This document shows positions 25,648 to 34,400 of a DNA stretch of 64,000 bases, one piece after another; position 1 is the first letter of the stretch; each line of letters starts with the position of its first letter. The notes under the pieces were generated by a model. That model did not search any database. It was given only the letters and a program-made list of their open reading frames with translations, and had not been told where the DNA came from. Source of the stretch: DATHTS01 sp041940425 (lineage in GTDB: Bacteria > Acidobacteriota > Blastocatellia > Pyrinomonadales > Pyrinomonadaceae); NCBI GenBank assembly GCA_041940425.1, contig JBGTSF010000020.1, forward strand, positions 1 through 64,000, given 5' to 3'. The position numbers and the translations under genes were made by a program.

Positions 25648-26418
25648 ATGGAAATAGTAAATTTCGAAAAAGACACCTCTGAACAGGGAAAACTTCGCCT
25701 TGTCGCTGAAAACAAAGAGCCTCAACAATTTCCCGTAATCGAAAAGCAATTCGTGAATTTTATTTTTTTTCGCGTTAATCCCGAATGGCGCAAACTCAAC
25801 GCGGAAACCAAACGGGTTTTCAAAAGCGAATTTCAGAGCGTTTACAACAAATTCAGCAAAGAACTTTTGCTTTTCAGTTATTCGCTGGTCGGTTTCGATT
25901 CGAAAGCCGATCTGATGCTCTGGCGCATCGGTTCGTCGCTCGACGCGGTGCAGGATATGACAGCGAAACTTTACCGCACGAATCTTGGAAGTTTTTTGGA
26001 AACGAGCGACAACTATCTTTCGGTAACGAAAAAAATGATGTTCATCGGATCGGAAGAACACGATTCGATCGAAGACCGTTTTCACGTCAAAGCCGGAATG
26101 AAAAAATATCATTTCGTTTACCCGTGCGCGAAACACAGCGATTGGTATGACAAACCCGGCGAAGAGCGCGACGCGCTGGTTCACGATAATTTTATGGTCG
26201 GCAAAAAATTTCCGAACATAAATATTCACCTGACGCACGCTTTCGGTTTCAGCGACAAGGAATATATCATCTCGTTTGAAACCGACGAGCCGAGCGATTT
26301 TTTATCTCTCGCTGAAGAACTGCGGCAAACGCAGGCGAGCAAATTCACCCTGCGCGGAATGCCGGTTTACACCTGCCGTCTCCGCAGTTTGACGGAATGT
26401 TTGGATGCGATAGGTTGA
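25648..26418 (+). CDS. Chlorite-dismutase/HemQ-family protein, proximal heme His apparently replaced
   Basis: The product is 256 residues. The C-terminal half carries the Cld-family blocks KYHFVYPCAKHSDWY, FMVGKKFPNINIHLTHAFGFSDKEYIISFETDEP and ASKFTLRGMPVYTCR. Family members bind heme or coproheme and act as chlorite dismutases or as coproheme decarboxylase. In the usual block the proximal His lies four residues before the Gly of the VGxKY motif; here that position is Asn181 (AAT), with a His two residues earlier. Heme binding is therefore doubtful or differently arranged. No heme-biosynthesis genes are adjacent; the DinB gene is upstream. Confidence 0.8.
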   Translation: MEIVNFEKDTSEQGKLRLVAENKEPQQFPVIEKQFVNFIFFRVNPEWRKLNAETKRVFKSEFQSVYNKFSKELLLFSYSLVGFDSKADLMLWRIGSSLDAVQDMTAKLYRTNLGSFLETSDNYLSVTKKMMFIGSEEHDSIEDRFHVKAGMKKYHFVYPCAKHSDWYDKPGEERDALVHDNFMVGKKFPNINIHLTHAFGFSDKEYIISFETDEPSDFLSLAEELRQTQASKFTLRGMPVYTCRLRSLTECLDAIG

Positions 26419-26556
26419 GAGTTTATAGAGTTTATAGAGTTTATAGAGTTTATAGAGTTCAGAGAGTTTATAGAGTTCAGAGAGTTTATAGAGTTTGGAG
26501 AGTTGCGAGTTTTTTCACTCTCCAAACTCTATAAACTCTCCAAACTCTCCAAACTT
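26417..26556. repeat. GAGTTTATA tandem array facing its complement
   Basis: About nine degenerate 10-bp units (AGAGTTTATA and AGAGTTCAGA) run from 26417 to 26506. Complementary CTCTCCAAACTCTATAAAC units occupy 26517-26554. Transcription would give a long hairpin just ahead of the acylphosphatase start. The ORF extension through this stretch is an artefact of low complexity. Confidence 0.85.
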
Positions 26557-26559
26557 TTT

Positions 26560-26835
26560 ATGTTGATTGCCCGAAAATTTTTGATCAGCGGACTCGTGCA
26601 GGGCGTAGGTTTCCGCTTTTTCACGCAGCGCGCGGCGGCGCGTCATCAGGTGTTGGGTTATGTCAGAAATCTGGATGATGGGCGCGTCGAAGCGGTCGCG
26701 CAGGGCGACGAAAAATCGGTCAAAGCGTTTTTGGAAGATTTGACGACCGGACCGACCTTTGCCAGAGTCGAGGACATCGAAGAAACGGTTTTAGAGCCGA
26801 ACGGCTCGTTTTCATCATTTTTGATAGAGAGATAG
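26560..26835 (+). CDS. acyP: Acylphosphatase
   Basis: The product is 91 residues, the standard length. The substrate-binding motif is LVQGVGFRFFTQ with the catalytic Arg, followed by GYVRNLDDGRVEAVAQG with the catalytic Asn. It hydrolyses acyl phosphates. ATG 26560 begins the family's first strand; the upstream in-frame ATG at 26503 would translate the tandem repeat and is rejected. Both ends of the gene are bounded by self-complementary low-complexity arrays, and apt follows 83 bp downstream. Confidence 0.93.
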   Translation: MLIARKFLISGLVQGVGFRFFTQRAAARHQVLGYVRNLDDGRVEAVAQGDEKSVKAFLEDLTTGPTFARVEDIEETVLEPNGSFSSFLIER

Positions 26836-26910
26836 GGACGAGGGACGAGGGACGAGGGACGAGTAAGAAATAGTTTTTCTCTTGTCCCTCATCCCTTGTC
26901 CCTCGTCCCT
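26836..26910. repeat. GGGACGAG tandem array facing its complement
   Basis: Four GGGACGAG 8-mers at 26836-26863 are mirrored by CTCATCCCTTGTCCCTCGTCCCT at 26888-26910 (both arms degenerate). It fills the acyP-apt gap, and the apt ribosome binding site is not obvious behind it. Confidence 0.85.
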
Positions 26911-26918
26911 GATAAAAA

Positions 26919-27440
26919 ATGGAACACTTAAAAAAAATCATCCGCGAAGTGCCTGATTTTCCGAAACCGGGCATCAATTTTTACGATATTACGACGCTTC
27001 TGCAGGACGCGGAAGGCTTTAAGCAAACGATTGACGCGCTGGTCGCGGAGGTCGGCGATCAAAAGATTGACACCGTGATCGGCATCGAATCGCGCGGTTT
27101 TATTTTCGGCACTCCGGTCGCTTATCAACTCGGCGCGGGCTTCGTTCCCGTTCGCAAACCGAACAAACTGCCGTGGGAAAAAGTTTCTGTTTCGTATGAT
27201 CTGGAATACGGTCAGGACACGGTCGAGATGCACAAAGACGCGGTCGGCGACGGGCATAATGTTTTAATTGTTGACGATCTTCTCGCCACCGGCGGCACGG
27301 CGCGCGCCGTCGCCGATCTCGTCGAAAAGGTCGGCGGCAATATCGCCAAAATCCTGTTCGTCGTCGAACTCGATTTTCTAAACGGGCGCGAGAAATTAAA
27401 AGACTACAATGTCAGCTCGCTTTTGAGATACGATTCATAA
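26919..27440 (+). CDS. apt: Adenine phosphoribosyltransferase
   Basis: The product is 173 residues. It has PDFPKPGINFYDIT, the IGIESRGFIFG flexible loop, VRKPNKLPWE and the PRPP-binding motif VLIVDDLLATGGTA at about residues 114-127. It salvages adenine to AMP using PRPP in the cytoplasm. The length and motif order are canonical. Upstream is the acylphosphatase gene; downstream are a palindromic repeat and tRNA-Arg. Confidence 0.96.
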   Translation: MEHLKKIIREVPDFPKPGINFYDITTLLQDAEGFKQTIDALVAEVGDQKIDTVIGIESRGFIFGTPVAYQLGAGFVPVRKPNKLPWEKVSVSYDLEYGQDTVEMHKDAVGDGHNVLIVDDLLATGGTARAVADLVEKVGGNIAKILFVVELDFLNGREKLKDYNVSSLLRYDS

Positions 27441-27519
27441 GGTCAGAACGGGGAGCGGTAGCGACCTGCTTTTAAGATGTATTTAACGGATCGTTGCTGC
27501 TCCCTATTCCGGTTTGAAT
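27440..27519. repeat. Palindromic dispersed repeat with AGCGGTAGCGACC core (copy 3)
   Basis: The left arm GTCAGAACGGGGAGCGGTAG continues to 27469. The right arm, 27487-27517, is its imperfect complement ending in CCGGTTTGAA. It overlaps the apt stop region and may serve as its terminator. The core matches copies at 15016 and 21302. Confidence 0.75.
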
Positions 27520-27524
27520 TGGAC

Positions 27525-27555
27525 AATCGCAAATCGCAAATCTAAAATCGAAAAT
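27525..27555 (+). repeat. AATCGCAA-type repeat, exact match to 16689-16719 in reverse
   Basis: 31 bases built of AATCGCAA units end six bases before the tRNA gene. The identical sequence occurs in the opposite orientation at 16689-16719. Confidence 0.8.
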
Positions 27556-27561
27556 AATTCT

Positions 27562-27635
27562 GCTCCCGTAGCTCAGCAGGATAGAGCGTTCGTCTCCTAA
27601 ATGAAAGGTCGCGCGTTCAAATCGCGCCGGGAGCA
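27562..27635 (+). tRNA. tRNA-Arg (anticodon CCT)
   Basis: A full cloverleaf can be drawn. The acceptor is GCTCCCG/CGGGAGC, the D-stem GCTC/GAGC, the anticodon stem TTCGT/ATGAA with loop CTCCTAA, and the T-stem GCGCG/CGCGC with loop TTCAAAT. The discriminator base is A. The CCT anticodon at positions 34-36 reads AGG arginine codons. The 3' CCA is not encoded. No second tRNA lies nearby and no integrase gene flanks it. Confidence 0.96.
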
Positions 27636-27736
27636 TTTAATTTTCTTTTGCTTGAAAACCCCTTTCCGATTTTTACTAAAAAAATCCCGCTTGTCTTTTC
27701 TCTCCCGAAATCGGCACTGTGAGTTGTTTTCACAAG

Positions 27737-27742
27737 TATAAT
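27737..27742 (+). promoter_or_regulatory. Perfect TATAAT -10 hexamer before the SBBP/VCBS gene
   Basis: TATAAT lies 18 bp upstream of the ATG and overlaps no coding sequence. A symmetric TGTGA-N7-TCACA at 27718-27734 covers the -35 zone and may be an operator. No -35 consensus is visible. Confidence 0.5.
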
Positions 27743-27759
27743 TTTTTAGGGAGGGAAGG

Positions 27760-30447
27760 ATGAATAATTTCGCGGGTGCTTTTCGGCATCAATTCAAACG
27801 GCAAATAGTTCTGTGCCGCACGGTAATCATATTTGGATTTTTATTTTTTGCTTATTACACGCCGGCTCAGGAAGTGCCGTGTTTCAGCTTGCGAAGCGAG
27901 ATGAAATTCGTCAATGTTTCCGATCCTGCCGCAACTGCTGAATGCCGGAATCTTCGCAGGCGGCGACCGGCGGCAAAAACGAATTCAGGAGAGGATAATT
28001 TTACGATTGCCGGACAAGTCAGACACACGAGCGGCGTGCCGATGACGGGCGTGATGATGACGCTTAAAGTTAATAATCAAGTGACGCGGACGGTCGTGAC
28101 GGAAAATAACGGCACATATTATTTCGATGACCTGCAGATCGTTGACAACTATGAACTAAAGCCCTCAAAAGAAGGCTACACATTTACTCCGCCGGTTATA
28201 ACCGGAGTGATTGTCCGGGATGTGGTTCAGAATTTCACCGCTTCCGGTCCGCCTCCGCCTCCGCCTCCGACACCCGCCAATCAGCCGACGCTGGCGTGGA
28301 CAAGCTATTACGATAACCCGCTTCCGGCAGGTTCTACATCGGGACCAAACGCCGATTATTCGGCAATGATGGCGCGTGATGCGCAAGGCAATGTTTATGT
28401 TGCCGGAACTTCTTTTGTAGAAAACTTCAACAAAAACGGCAATACCGATATATCCATTTATAAAACCGATGCCAACGGTAACCGTCTCTGGGCGAGAACT
28501 TTCAACGGTCCGAGAAATTATAAGGACGGCGCGGTTGATCTGGCGGTTGATCCGGCAGGCAACGCTTATATCGCGGGTTTCGCAGATGTCTCGACCGGCA
28601 GCGGCAGCGATTACGATTATGTCGTGTTGAAATACGACCCGGACGGCAATCTGCTCTGGTCGAAATATTATTCGGGCAACGGCGGCGAAGACGTTCCGCG
28701 CTCGATCAAGGTTGATGCCGCCGGTAATGCTTATGTGACCGGTTACTCGTGGGGACTTTACGCCAATTACGCGACCGTCAAATATGACACGAACGGCAAT
28801 CAGATGTGGGCGCGCCGTTATGTCGGAGGCTTCGGTGAACTGGCGACCGAAGTCGAAGTGGATGCAAGCGGCAATGTTTATGTTACGGGCTATTCCGGTC
28901 ACAGCGTCGCCGGCGATGCCGAAGATTTTTTGACGGTTAAATACAGTCCGACCGGCGAGCAGTTATGGGTAAACCGCTACAACGCGCCGCCCGGAGACCG
29001 CAATGAACAAGCGCATGAAATGGAAATAAACTCTGCCGGCGATGTGTTCGTAATGGGATTGAGCGATAATTTTGCCAACGCTCATACCGTTATTCAGAAG
29101 ATCAACGGCGTGAGCGGAACGACCGTCTGGACGAAGAATTTTAATGTTTCCGCAAATGCAGACCTGGAAGATTCTCCGTTTGCGATGAAGCTCGCGCCCG
29201 ACGGCAGTATCATTCTGGCGGGACATATCATAGATTTTGACAACGATAATCTCGATGCCTACGTCGCTAAATTCGATCCGCAAGGCGTTTTACAGTGGTC
29301 GAAAATTTACGACGGACCCGGACTTCACGATTACGACGCAGATACGAAACTGGCGCTCGACGCGCAGGGCAATATTTACATCGGCGTAACGTCCGAAGGG
29401 TTTGCCAATTACGATCTGCAAATCATCAAATATCTTCCCGACGGAGTGATTGATTGGACATATCGTTTTGATAATCCTTTTTTCAGCAAGGACATATTTA
29501 TCAAATGGATTGACGACAACGCGCAGACGAATATTTCGGTTGACGAAGACGGCAATGTCTATGTCGCGGGCGAATCCATAATTCCCGGACAAGCCTTTAA
29601 TCTGGTGGCGTTCAAACTCGAACCGGTCGCCCAACGCCGCGCCGTGCCGTTTGATTTCGACGGCGACAAAAAAGCCGACATCGCCGTTTTCCGTCCCGAA
29701 ACCGGCGTTTGGTATATCGAGAAAAGTTCGGACGGCTCTCATATAATAATTCAGTGGGGTTTGGAAAACGACAAACTCGTGCCTGCCGATTACGACGGCG
29801 ACGGACTTAACGATCCGGCGGTTTACCGTGACGGCATCTGGTATGTTATGAAAAGTTCGGACGGTTCGATTTTATTCAGACAGTTCGGTCTGGCGGAAGA
29901 TGTTCCGATTCCGGCGGATTTCGACAACGACGGGCGCGCCGATCTGAGCGTTTTCCGGCAGGGCATCTGGCATCAGTTGACGACTTCAAACAATTCCTAC
30001 AAAGCGTTTCAGTTCGGTCTCAGCGGCGATACGCCGCTGCCGTCTGACTATGACCGCAACCGGCGGAGCGACGCGGCGGTTTATCGCGGCGGCGTTTGGT
30101 ATGTCAGCTATCAGGCTGAACTGCCTTTTAATTCTTATCAATACGGTATTGATACCGATCGTCCAGTGCCGGCAGATTACGACGGCGACGGGCAAACCGA
30201 TTATGCAGTTTTCCGTTCCGGCACATGGTATATCCGGCAGAGCCGAACAGATTCCAATCTGATCATACAATGGGGAATAGAAAGCGACATTCCGGTTCCG
30301 GCGGATTACGACGGCGACCGGAAAACGGACTTGGCGGTTTTCCGCGACGGAGTTTGGTATATTCTTCGCAGTTCGGACAATACTTATAAGATCACTCAAT
30401 TCGGTCTGAAAGGCGATGTTCCGATTCCGTCGGCGTATTTAAGATAG
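27760..30447 (+). CDS. Large secreted protein: regulatory-like Ig domain, SBBP propeller, VCBS repeats
   Basis: The product is 895 residues and starts after a GGAGGGAAGG site. After an export helix (IIFGFLFFAYYTPA) comes a carboxypeptidase-regulatory-like domain (FTIAGQVRHTSGVPMTG, NGTYYFDDL). A proline-rich linker follows, then about eight SBBP blades (DAQGNVYVAGTSF, DPAGNAYIAGFAD, DASGNVYVTGYSG). About seven FG-GAP/VCBS units with DYDGDGxxDxAVFRxGxWY finish the protein. Two propellers in one chain suggest a surface adhesin or matrix protein; the ligand is unknown. It ends at a perfect palindromic terminator shared with the convergent gene. Confidence 0.88.
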   Translation: MNNFAGAFRHQFKRQIVLCRTVIIFGFLFFAYYTPAQEVPCFSLRSEMKFVNVSDPAATAECRNLRRRRPAAKTNSGEDNFTIAGQVRHTSGVPMTGVMMTLKVNNQVTRTVVTENNGTYYFDDLQIVDNYELKPSKEGYTFTPPVITGVIVRDVVQNFTASGPPPPPPPTPANQPTLAWTSYYDNPLPAGSTSGPNADYSAMMARDAQGNVYVAGTSFVENFNKNGNTDISIYKTDANGNRLWARTFNGPRNYKDGAVDLAVDPAGNAYIAGFADVSTGSGSDYDYVVLKYDPDGNLLWSKYYSGNGGEDVPRSIKVDAAGNAYVTGYSWGLYANYATVKYDTNGNQMWARRYVGGFGELATEVEVDASGNVYVTGYSGHSVAGDAEDFLTVKYSPTGEQLWVNRYNAPPGDRNEQAHEMEINSAGDVFVMGLSDNFANAHTVIQKINGVSGTTVWTKNFNVSANADLEDSPFAMKLAPDGSIILAGHIIDFDNDNLDAYVAKFDPQGVLQWSKIYDGPGLHDYDADTKLALDAQGNIYIGVTSEGFANYDLQIIKYLPDGVIDWTYRFDNPFFSKDIFIKWIDDNAQTNISVDEDGNVYVAGESIIPGQAFNLVAFKLEPVAQRRAVPFDFDGDKKADIAVFRPETGVWYIEKSSDGSHIIIQWGLENDKLVPADYDGDGLNDPAVYRDGIWYVMKSSDGSILFRQFGLAEDVPIPADFDNDGRADLSVFRQGIWHQLTTSNNSYKAFQFGLSGDTPLPSDYDRNRRSDAAVYRGGVWYVSYQAELPFNSYQYGIDTDRPVPADYDGDGQTDYAVFRSGTWYIRQSRTDSNLIIQWGIESDIPVPADYDGDRKTDLAVFRDGVWYILRSSDNTYKITQFGLKGDVPIPSAYLR

Positions 30448-30460
30448 TCGGATTTCAATT

Positions 30461-30498
30461 AAAAAAGGATTCGTTTATATATAAACGAATCCTTTTTT
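30461..30498. terminator. Perfect 38-bp palindromic bidirectional terminator
   Basis: Arms of 19 bp at 30461-30479 and 30480-30498 begin with six A and end with six T. They serve both the plus-strand SBBP/VCBS gene and the convergent minus-strand gene. Confidence 0.88.
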
Positions 30499-30547
30499 AA
30501 TTTATTTTCGGAGAAATAATTCACGGCTTTGAACTGTGCCGCAGGAT

Positions 30548-31372
30548 TTAATCTTTCTTCTTTTTCTCAATTTCCTTTATCAATCTGGCGGCGTTGTTGC
30601 GTGTAATTAAAGGAACGCGCTCGTCCTCGCTCAAATCTTTTAAAAACGGGATCATCTGCGGCGGGTCGGAAATCGCGTCGCGTTTGATGTAGCCGTCGAG
30701 AGCCTTCATAATGCGCGGCGTTTCGAGCGGCTGATTTTGCCGTGCGACCGTGATGTCGAACATCCAGATATATTGATTGGCGAGTTTGCGGTATTCGTCC
30801 GCGATGGCTTTGGCATCCGCGTTCGCCGTCCAGTTAAAAGCGGCGGTGCGTTCCTCGCCGTCTTTCGAGCGCATCGTGATTTTTATATTGCCCATGTGCG
30901 AATAGTCTTTTTCGAATTGATAATCCTCGTTCGATTCAAGAAAATTCAGCGCGTCGAAATGCATTTTTATTTTTTCCAAAGTAACGGCGGAAAGTTGAAC
31001 GGGATCGGTAAATTCTTCGTCGAGGTCTTTTTTCTTGAACGTGATCGTTCCTTTCCCGTTTTCGTCGTGTTCGATACGGATGTGCGAAATGAGAAAAGCG
31101 GACTGTGAAAATTCATAGACGAATGCGGGCAGTTTTTGCCTGTCGTTTTTCGGAATGTCGTTCGAGGAATTTTCATTCGCCGGACGCGAATTTTTTTTGC
31201 CCGAAACGGGCGGAGTCGGTTCGGGCGACGCTTCGGTTTTTGCTTCCACTCTGGTTTCGGTTTTAGCGTCGGAAGCCGGACGCTGATTGCGTTTAGTCTG
31301 CGCCGAAACCGCGAAGACCAAACCGGACAAAATAAATAGAGATATAAAATAAAAAACTTTTCTGATCGGCAT
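30548..31372 (-). CDS. Secreted protein of unknown function
   Basis: The product is 274 residues from ATG 31372, where a signal peptide begins (VFYFISLFILSGLVFAVSA). The longer ORF start at 31444 adds 24 residues ahead of it and is rejected. A low-complexity Lys/Thr/Pro segment at residues 24-75 precedes a compact domain with FVYEFSQSAFLISHIRIEHDENGKGTITF and NITVARQNQPLETPRIMKAL-like elements. I do not recognise the family. It follows smc on the minus strand. Confidence 0.65.
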   Translation of the reverse strand: MPIRKVFYFISLFILSGLVFAVSAQTKRNQRPASDAKTETRVEAKTEASPEPTPPVSGKKNSRPANENSSNDIPKNDRQKLPAFVYEFSQSAFLISHIRIEHDENGKGTITFKKKDLDEEFTDPVQLSAVTLEKIKMHFDALNFLESNEDYQFEKDYSHMGNIKITMRSKDGEERTAAFNWTANADAKAIADEYRKLANQYIWMFDITVARQNQPLETPRIMKALDGYIKRDAISDPPQMIPFLKDLSEDERVPLITRNNAARLIKEIEKKKKD

Positions 31373-31489
31373 TTTAAACTCGTCTGTAATAATTTTTGTC
31401 TGAAATTTTACCGAAAAATTCGGCAAACGGTAAACATAAACCATCAGATGACGATTTTACAAATCGAGTTTGTATTAAAGAGCTAATTA

Positions 31490-34400
31490 TTACTCGAATT
31501 TGACCGAAACGACTTTTGAAACACCGGCTTCCTGCATCGTTACGCCGTAGAGAGCGCGGGCGGCTTCCATCGTCCGTTTGTTGTGCGTGATGACGATAAA
31601 CTGCGTGCGTTCGCTCATATCGGCGATCTTGTTGACAAACCTGCCGACATTCGCGTCGTCGAGCGGCGCATCCACCTCGTCCAAAAGACAAAACGGTGCG
31701 GGGCGATATTTGAAAATAGCTAAAACGAGCGCGATGGCGGTCATCGCTTTTTCGCCGCCGGACAGCAGGAGAATATTTTGCAGGCGTTTGCCGGGCGGCT
31801 GGGCAACGATTTCGATCCCGGCTTCGAGAACGTCGTCGGCTTCGAGAAGCGTCATCTCGCCGCGACCGCCGCCGAACAGTTCGATAAAAAACTCGGTGAA
31901 GTTTTCATTGATCGCCTTAAAGGCTTCGCGGAATTTTTCGCGCGAGCGGCGTTTGATTTCTTTTAATGCCGCTTCTGCGGCAAAGATGCCGTCAATGATG
32001 TCCTGACGCTGCGCCGTTAAGAAATTAAAACGCTCTTCGACTTCCGCTAATTCTTCGAGCGCGAGCATATTGATCGCGCCGAAATTTTCGAGCTTGTCGC
32101 GCAAACTCTGCGCTTCGGAAAGAGAACTTTCCAGTTCGAAATCTTCTGGAATTTCCAGATTTTCGACGAGTTCGACAAACGACAGATTCAGATCGCGCGA
32201 GCAGTTTTCATTCAGATTTTGCAGACGCGTGATGGTTTCCGTCTGGCGAATTTCGAGCGCGGCGCGTTCGTTTCTGGCTTCGGCGGTGCGTTTGTTGAGT
32301 TCGGCAAGCTCGTTCGATTCTTTGTCGGATTTCTCACGCGCCGCTTTTAACGATTCGGTCGCTTCTTTCAGCTCGGTTTGTTCCTGAATTTGCTCGTCGG
32401 CGGCGGATGCGATTCTGGTTTTCAGATCGGCGGAAAGTTCGCCCAGACTTTTTAATTTTTGATCGTTTTCCTTGATTTCCTGTTCAAAGCGCGTCAGACG
32501 AGATTCGAGTTCCGCCCGTTCGTTTTCGACTCGCCGCAACGCTCCGGCGGCTGAACGCCGGCGTTCTTCGCTCGTCGCGGCAAGCGTTCGTTTTTCGTTT
32601 AAAATAATGTTTTCGTCTTCCAATTTCCGCCGCGCTTCGGCTAATTTGGAATTGATCTTCGCCATTTTTTCATCAGCCGCTTTCCGCGCTTTTTCGGCGT
32701 TTTTCGCATTTTCCGCCGCCGATTTTTTCTTTGCCGTGATGTCGGCGATTTCTTTTTCGATCTGCGCGTTTTCGTCCGCGACGACCTTGCTGTGACGCAT
32801 TGCGCGTTCGATCTCCTGCGCGAGCGATTTCGCCTGAACTTCCTGCGCGTGCAGTTCGCGTTCGACTTTGACGATGAGCGATTGCAGGTCAACTAATTTT
32901 TCTTCTTTTTCAGCTAAAACTTTCCGCGCCTTTTCGGATTCTTTTTCGGCGCGTTCGATTTCTTTTGAAAACTTTTGCACGGCGGAATCGAGTTCGCGCA
33001 GTTCGCGTTTGAATGCTAAAAGCGAAAAATTTTTTTCATTCGTATGCGCTTTGCCGCCGACAAAAAGTTTCCCGCCGAAATTCAGATCGCCGTCGGAACT
33101 GACAAAATTTTCGTTCGGTTTAATTTTCGATTTCTTAAAATTTTCGACAAATTCCGCCGACATTTCACGCGGAAAAATTTCCGCAAGCATGTTTGCCAGA
33201 TCGCTCGAAACACCGAGCAGATTCATAACGCTTTCTTTACCTTTTTTATTAACCTTTGCGTCTTTGCCGCTTTGCGCTTTGGCGTTAAAAACCAATATTG
33301 CTACCCGACCGAACTTGTTTTGATTAAGAAATTCGATTGTCTTTAAAGCATCTTTTTCCGTTTCGACGATGACGGCTTGCAGATATGCGCCGAACAGATT
33401 TTCGACCGCTTTTTCCGCTTTTTCTTCGACCGTAAAATGATCGGCGAGCGTGCCGTTAAACTTAACGCCGATGCGTTTTTGTTCGGCGAAAAGTTTCTGC
33501 ACCGACGGCGCGAAAACGGCGCGTTTTTCGTCCAGTTCGCGCAGAGTTTCGAGCCGGTGTTTTTTAGCGGAAAACTCTTCGCGGACTAATTTCGAATTCG
33601 TTTCCGCCGACTGCAGATTTGTTCGCGCCTCGCTGATTGATTGCAAAATTGTCTGTTTTTCGGCGTGAAATTTTTCGATTTTTTTGCGTTCGCCCGATAG
33701 AGATTTTTCCAAGTCTTCAGATTCTTTTTTATGCTCGTTGTAAGTTTCCTCGGCGCGAACGCCTTCACGCCGCAAACCTTCGGCGCGTTCCTGCAAGCGT
33801 TCGACGGTGTTTTCCAGTTGCCGTTCGATCTCCGCAAAACGCTCGACCGCCGCCGTGTGCTGGAGAAGCTCGCCGCGCACGGTTTCTAGTTCCGCGTCAG
33901 TTTCGTTCACGTCCGCGAGCTTCGCCTGATATTTTTTCTCGGCATCGCTCAAGGCGATTCCGGCTTTTCCGGCAGAATCGCGCTCGGATTTTTCTTCTTT
34001 TGAAAGTCGTTCGATCTCGGATTTGATCTCTTTAACGCGCTCTTTCGTCGCTTCGATCTCGCCCTGCAAAACCGCCGAACGCTGTTTGATGTTTTGAATT
34101 TGCTCTTCCTGATAACGCTGTTCGCGCGAGGCGCGGTCGCGCTCTAAAAGATTTTCGGCGTGACGGGCGCGTATGTCCGAAAGATTTTCTTCAAGTGCGC
34201 GCGCCTCGGCGGTCGCTCTGCGAAATTCATCTTCTTTTTCCGAAACTTCCGCGAAAAGTTTTCTTTCCAATTTCGTCGCTTCGTCGAGTTTCGTTTCGAT
34301 CTCATCCAGAGCATTTGAAAGATGTTTGCCTTCCGCCGCATAGACGTTTTTCAAAAGCACGCGCAGTTCTTCGCGCAGAATTTTATAACGTCGCGTTTTC

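Noticed and set aside
27562..27635. tRNA-Arg as an integration site of a genomic island
   Set aside because: No integrase gene and no repeat of the tRNA 3' end noticed in the window.
27718..27734. CRP-like operator TGTGA-N7-TCACA
   Set aside because: The spacer is 7 rather than the 6 expected, and no regulator or second site supports it; kept only as a note on the promoter.
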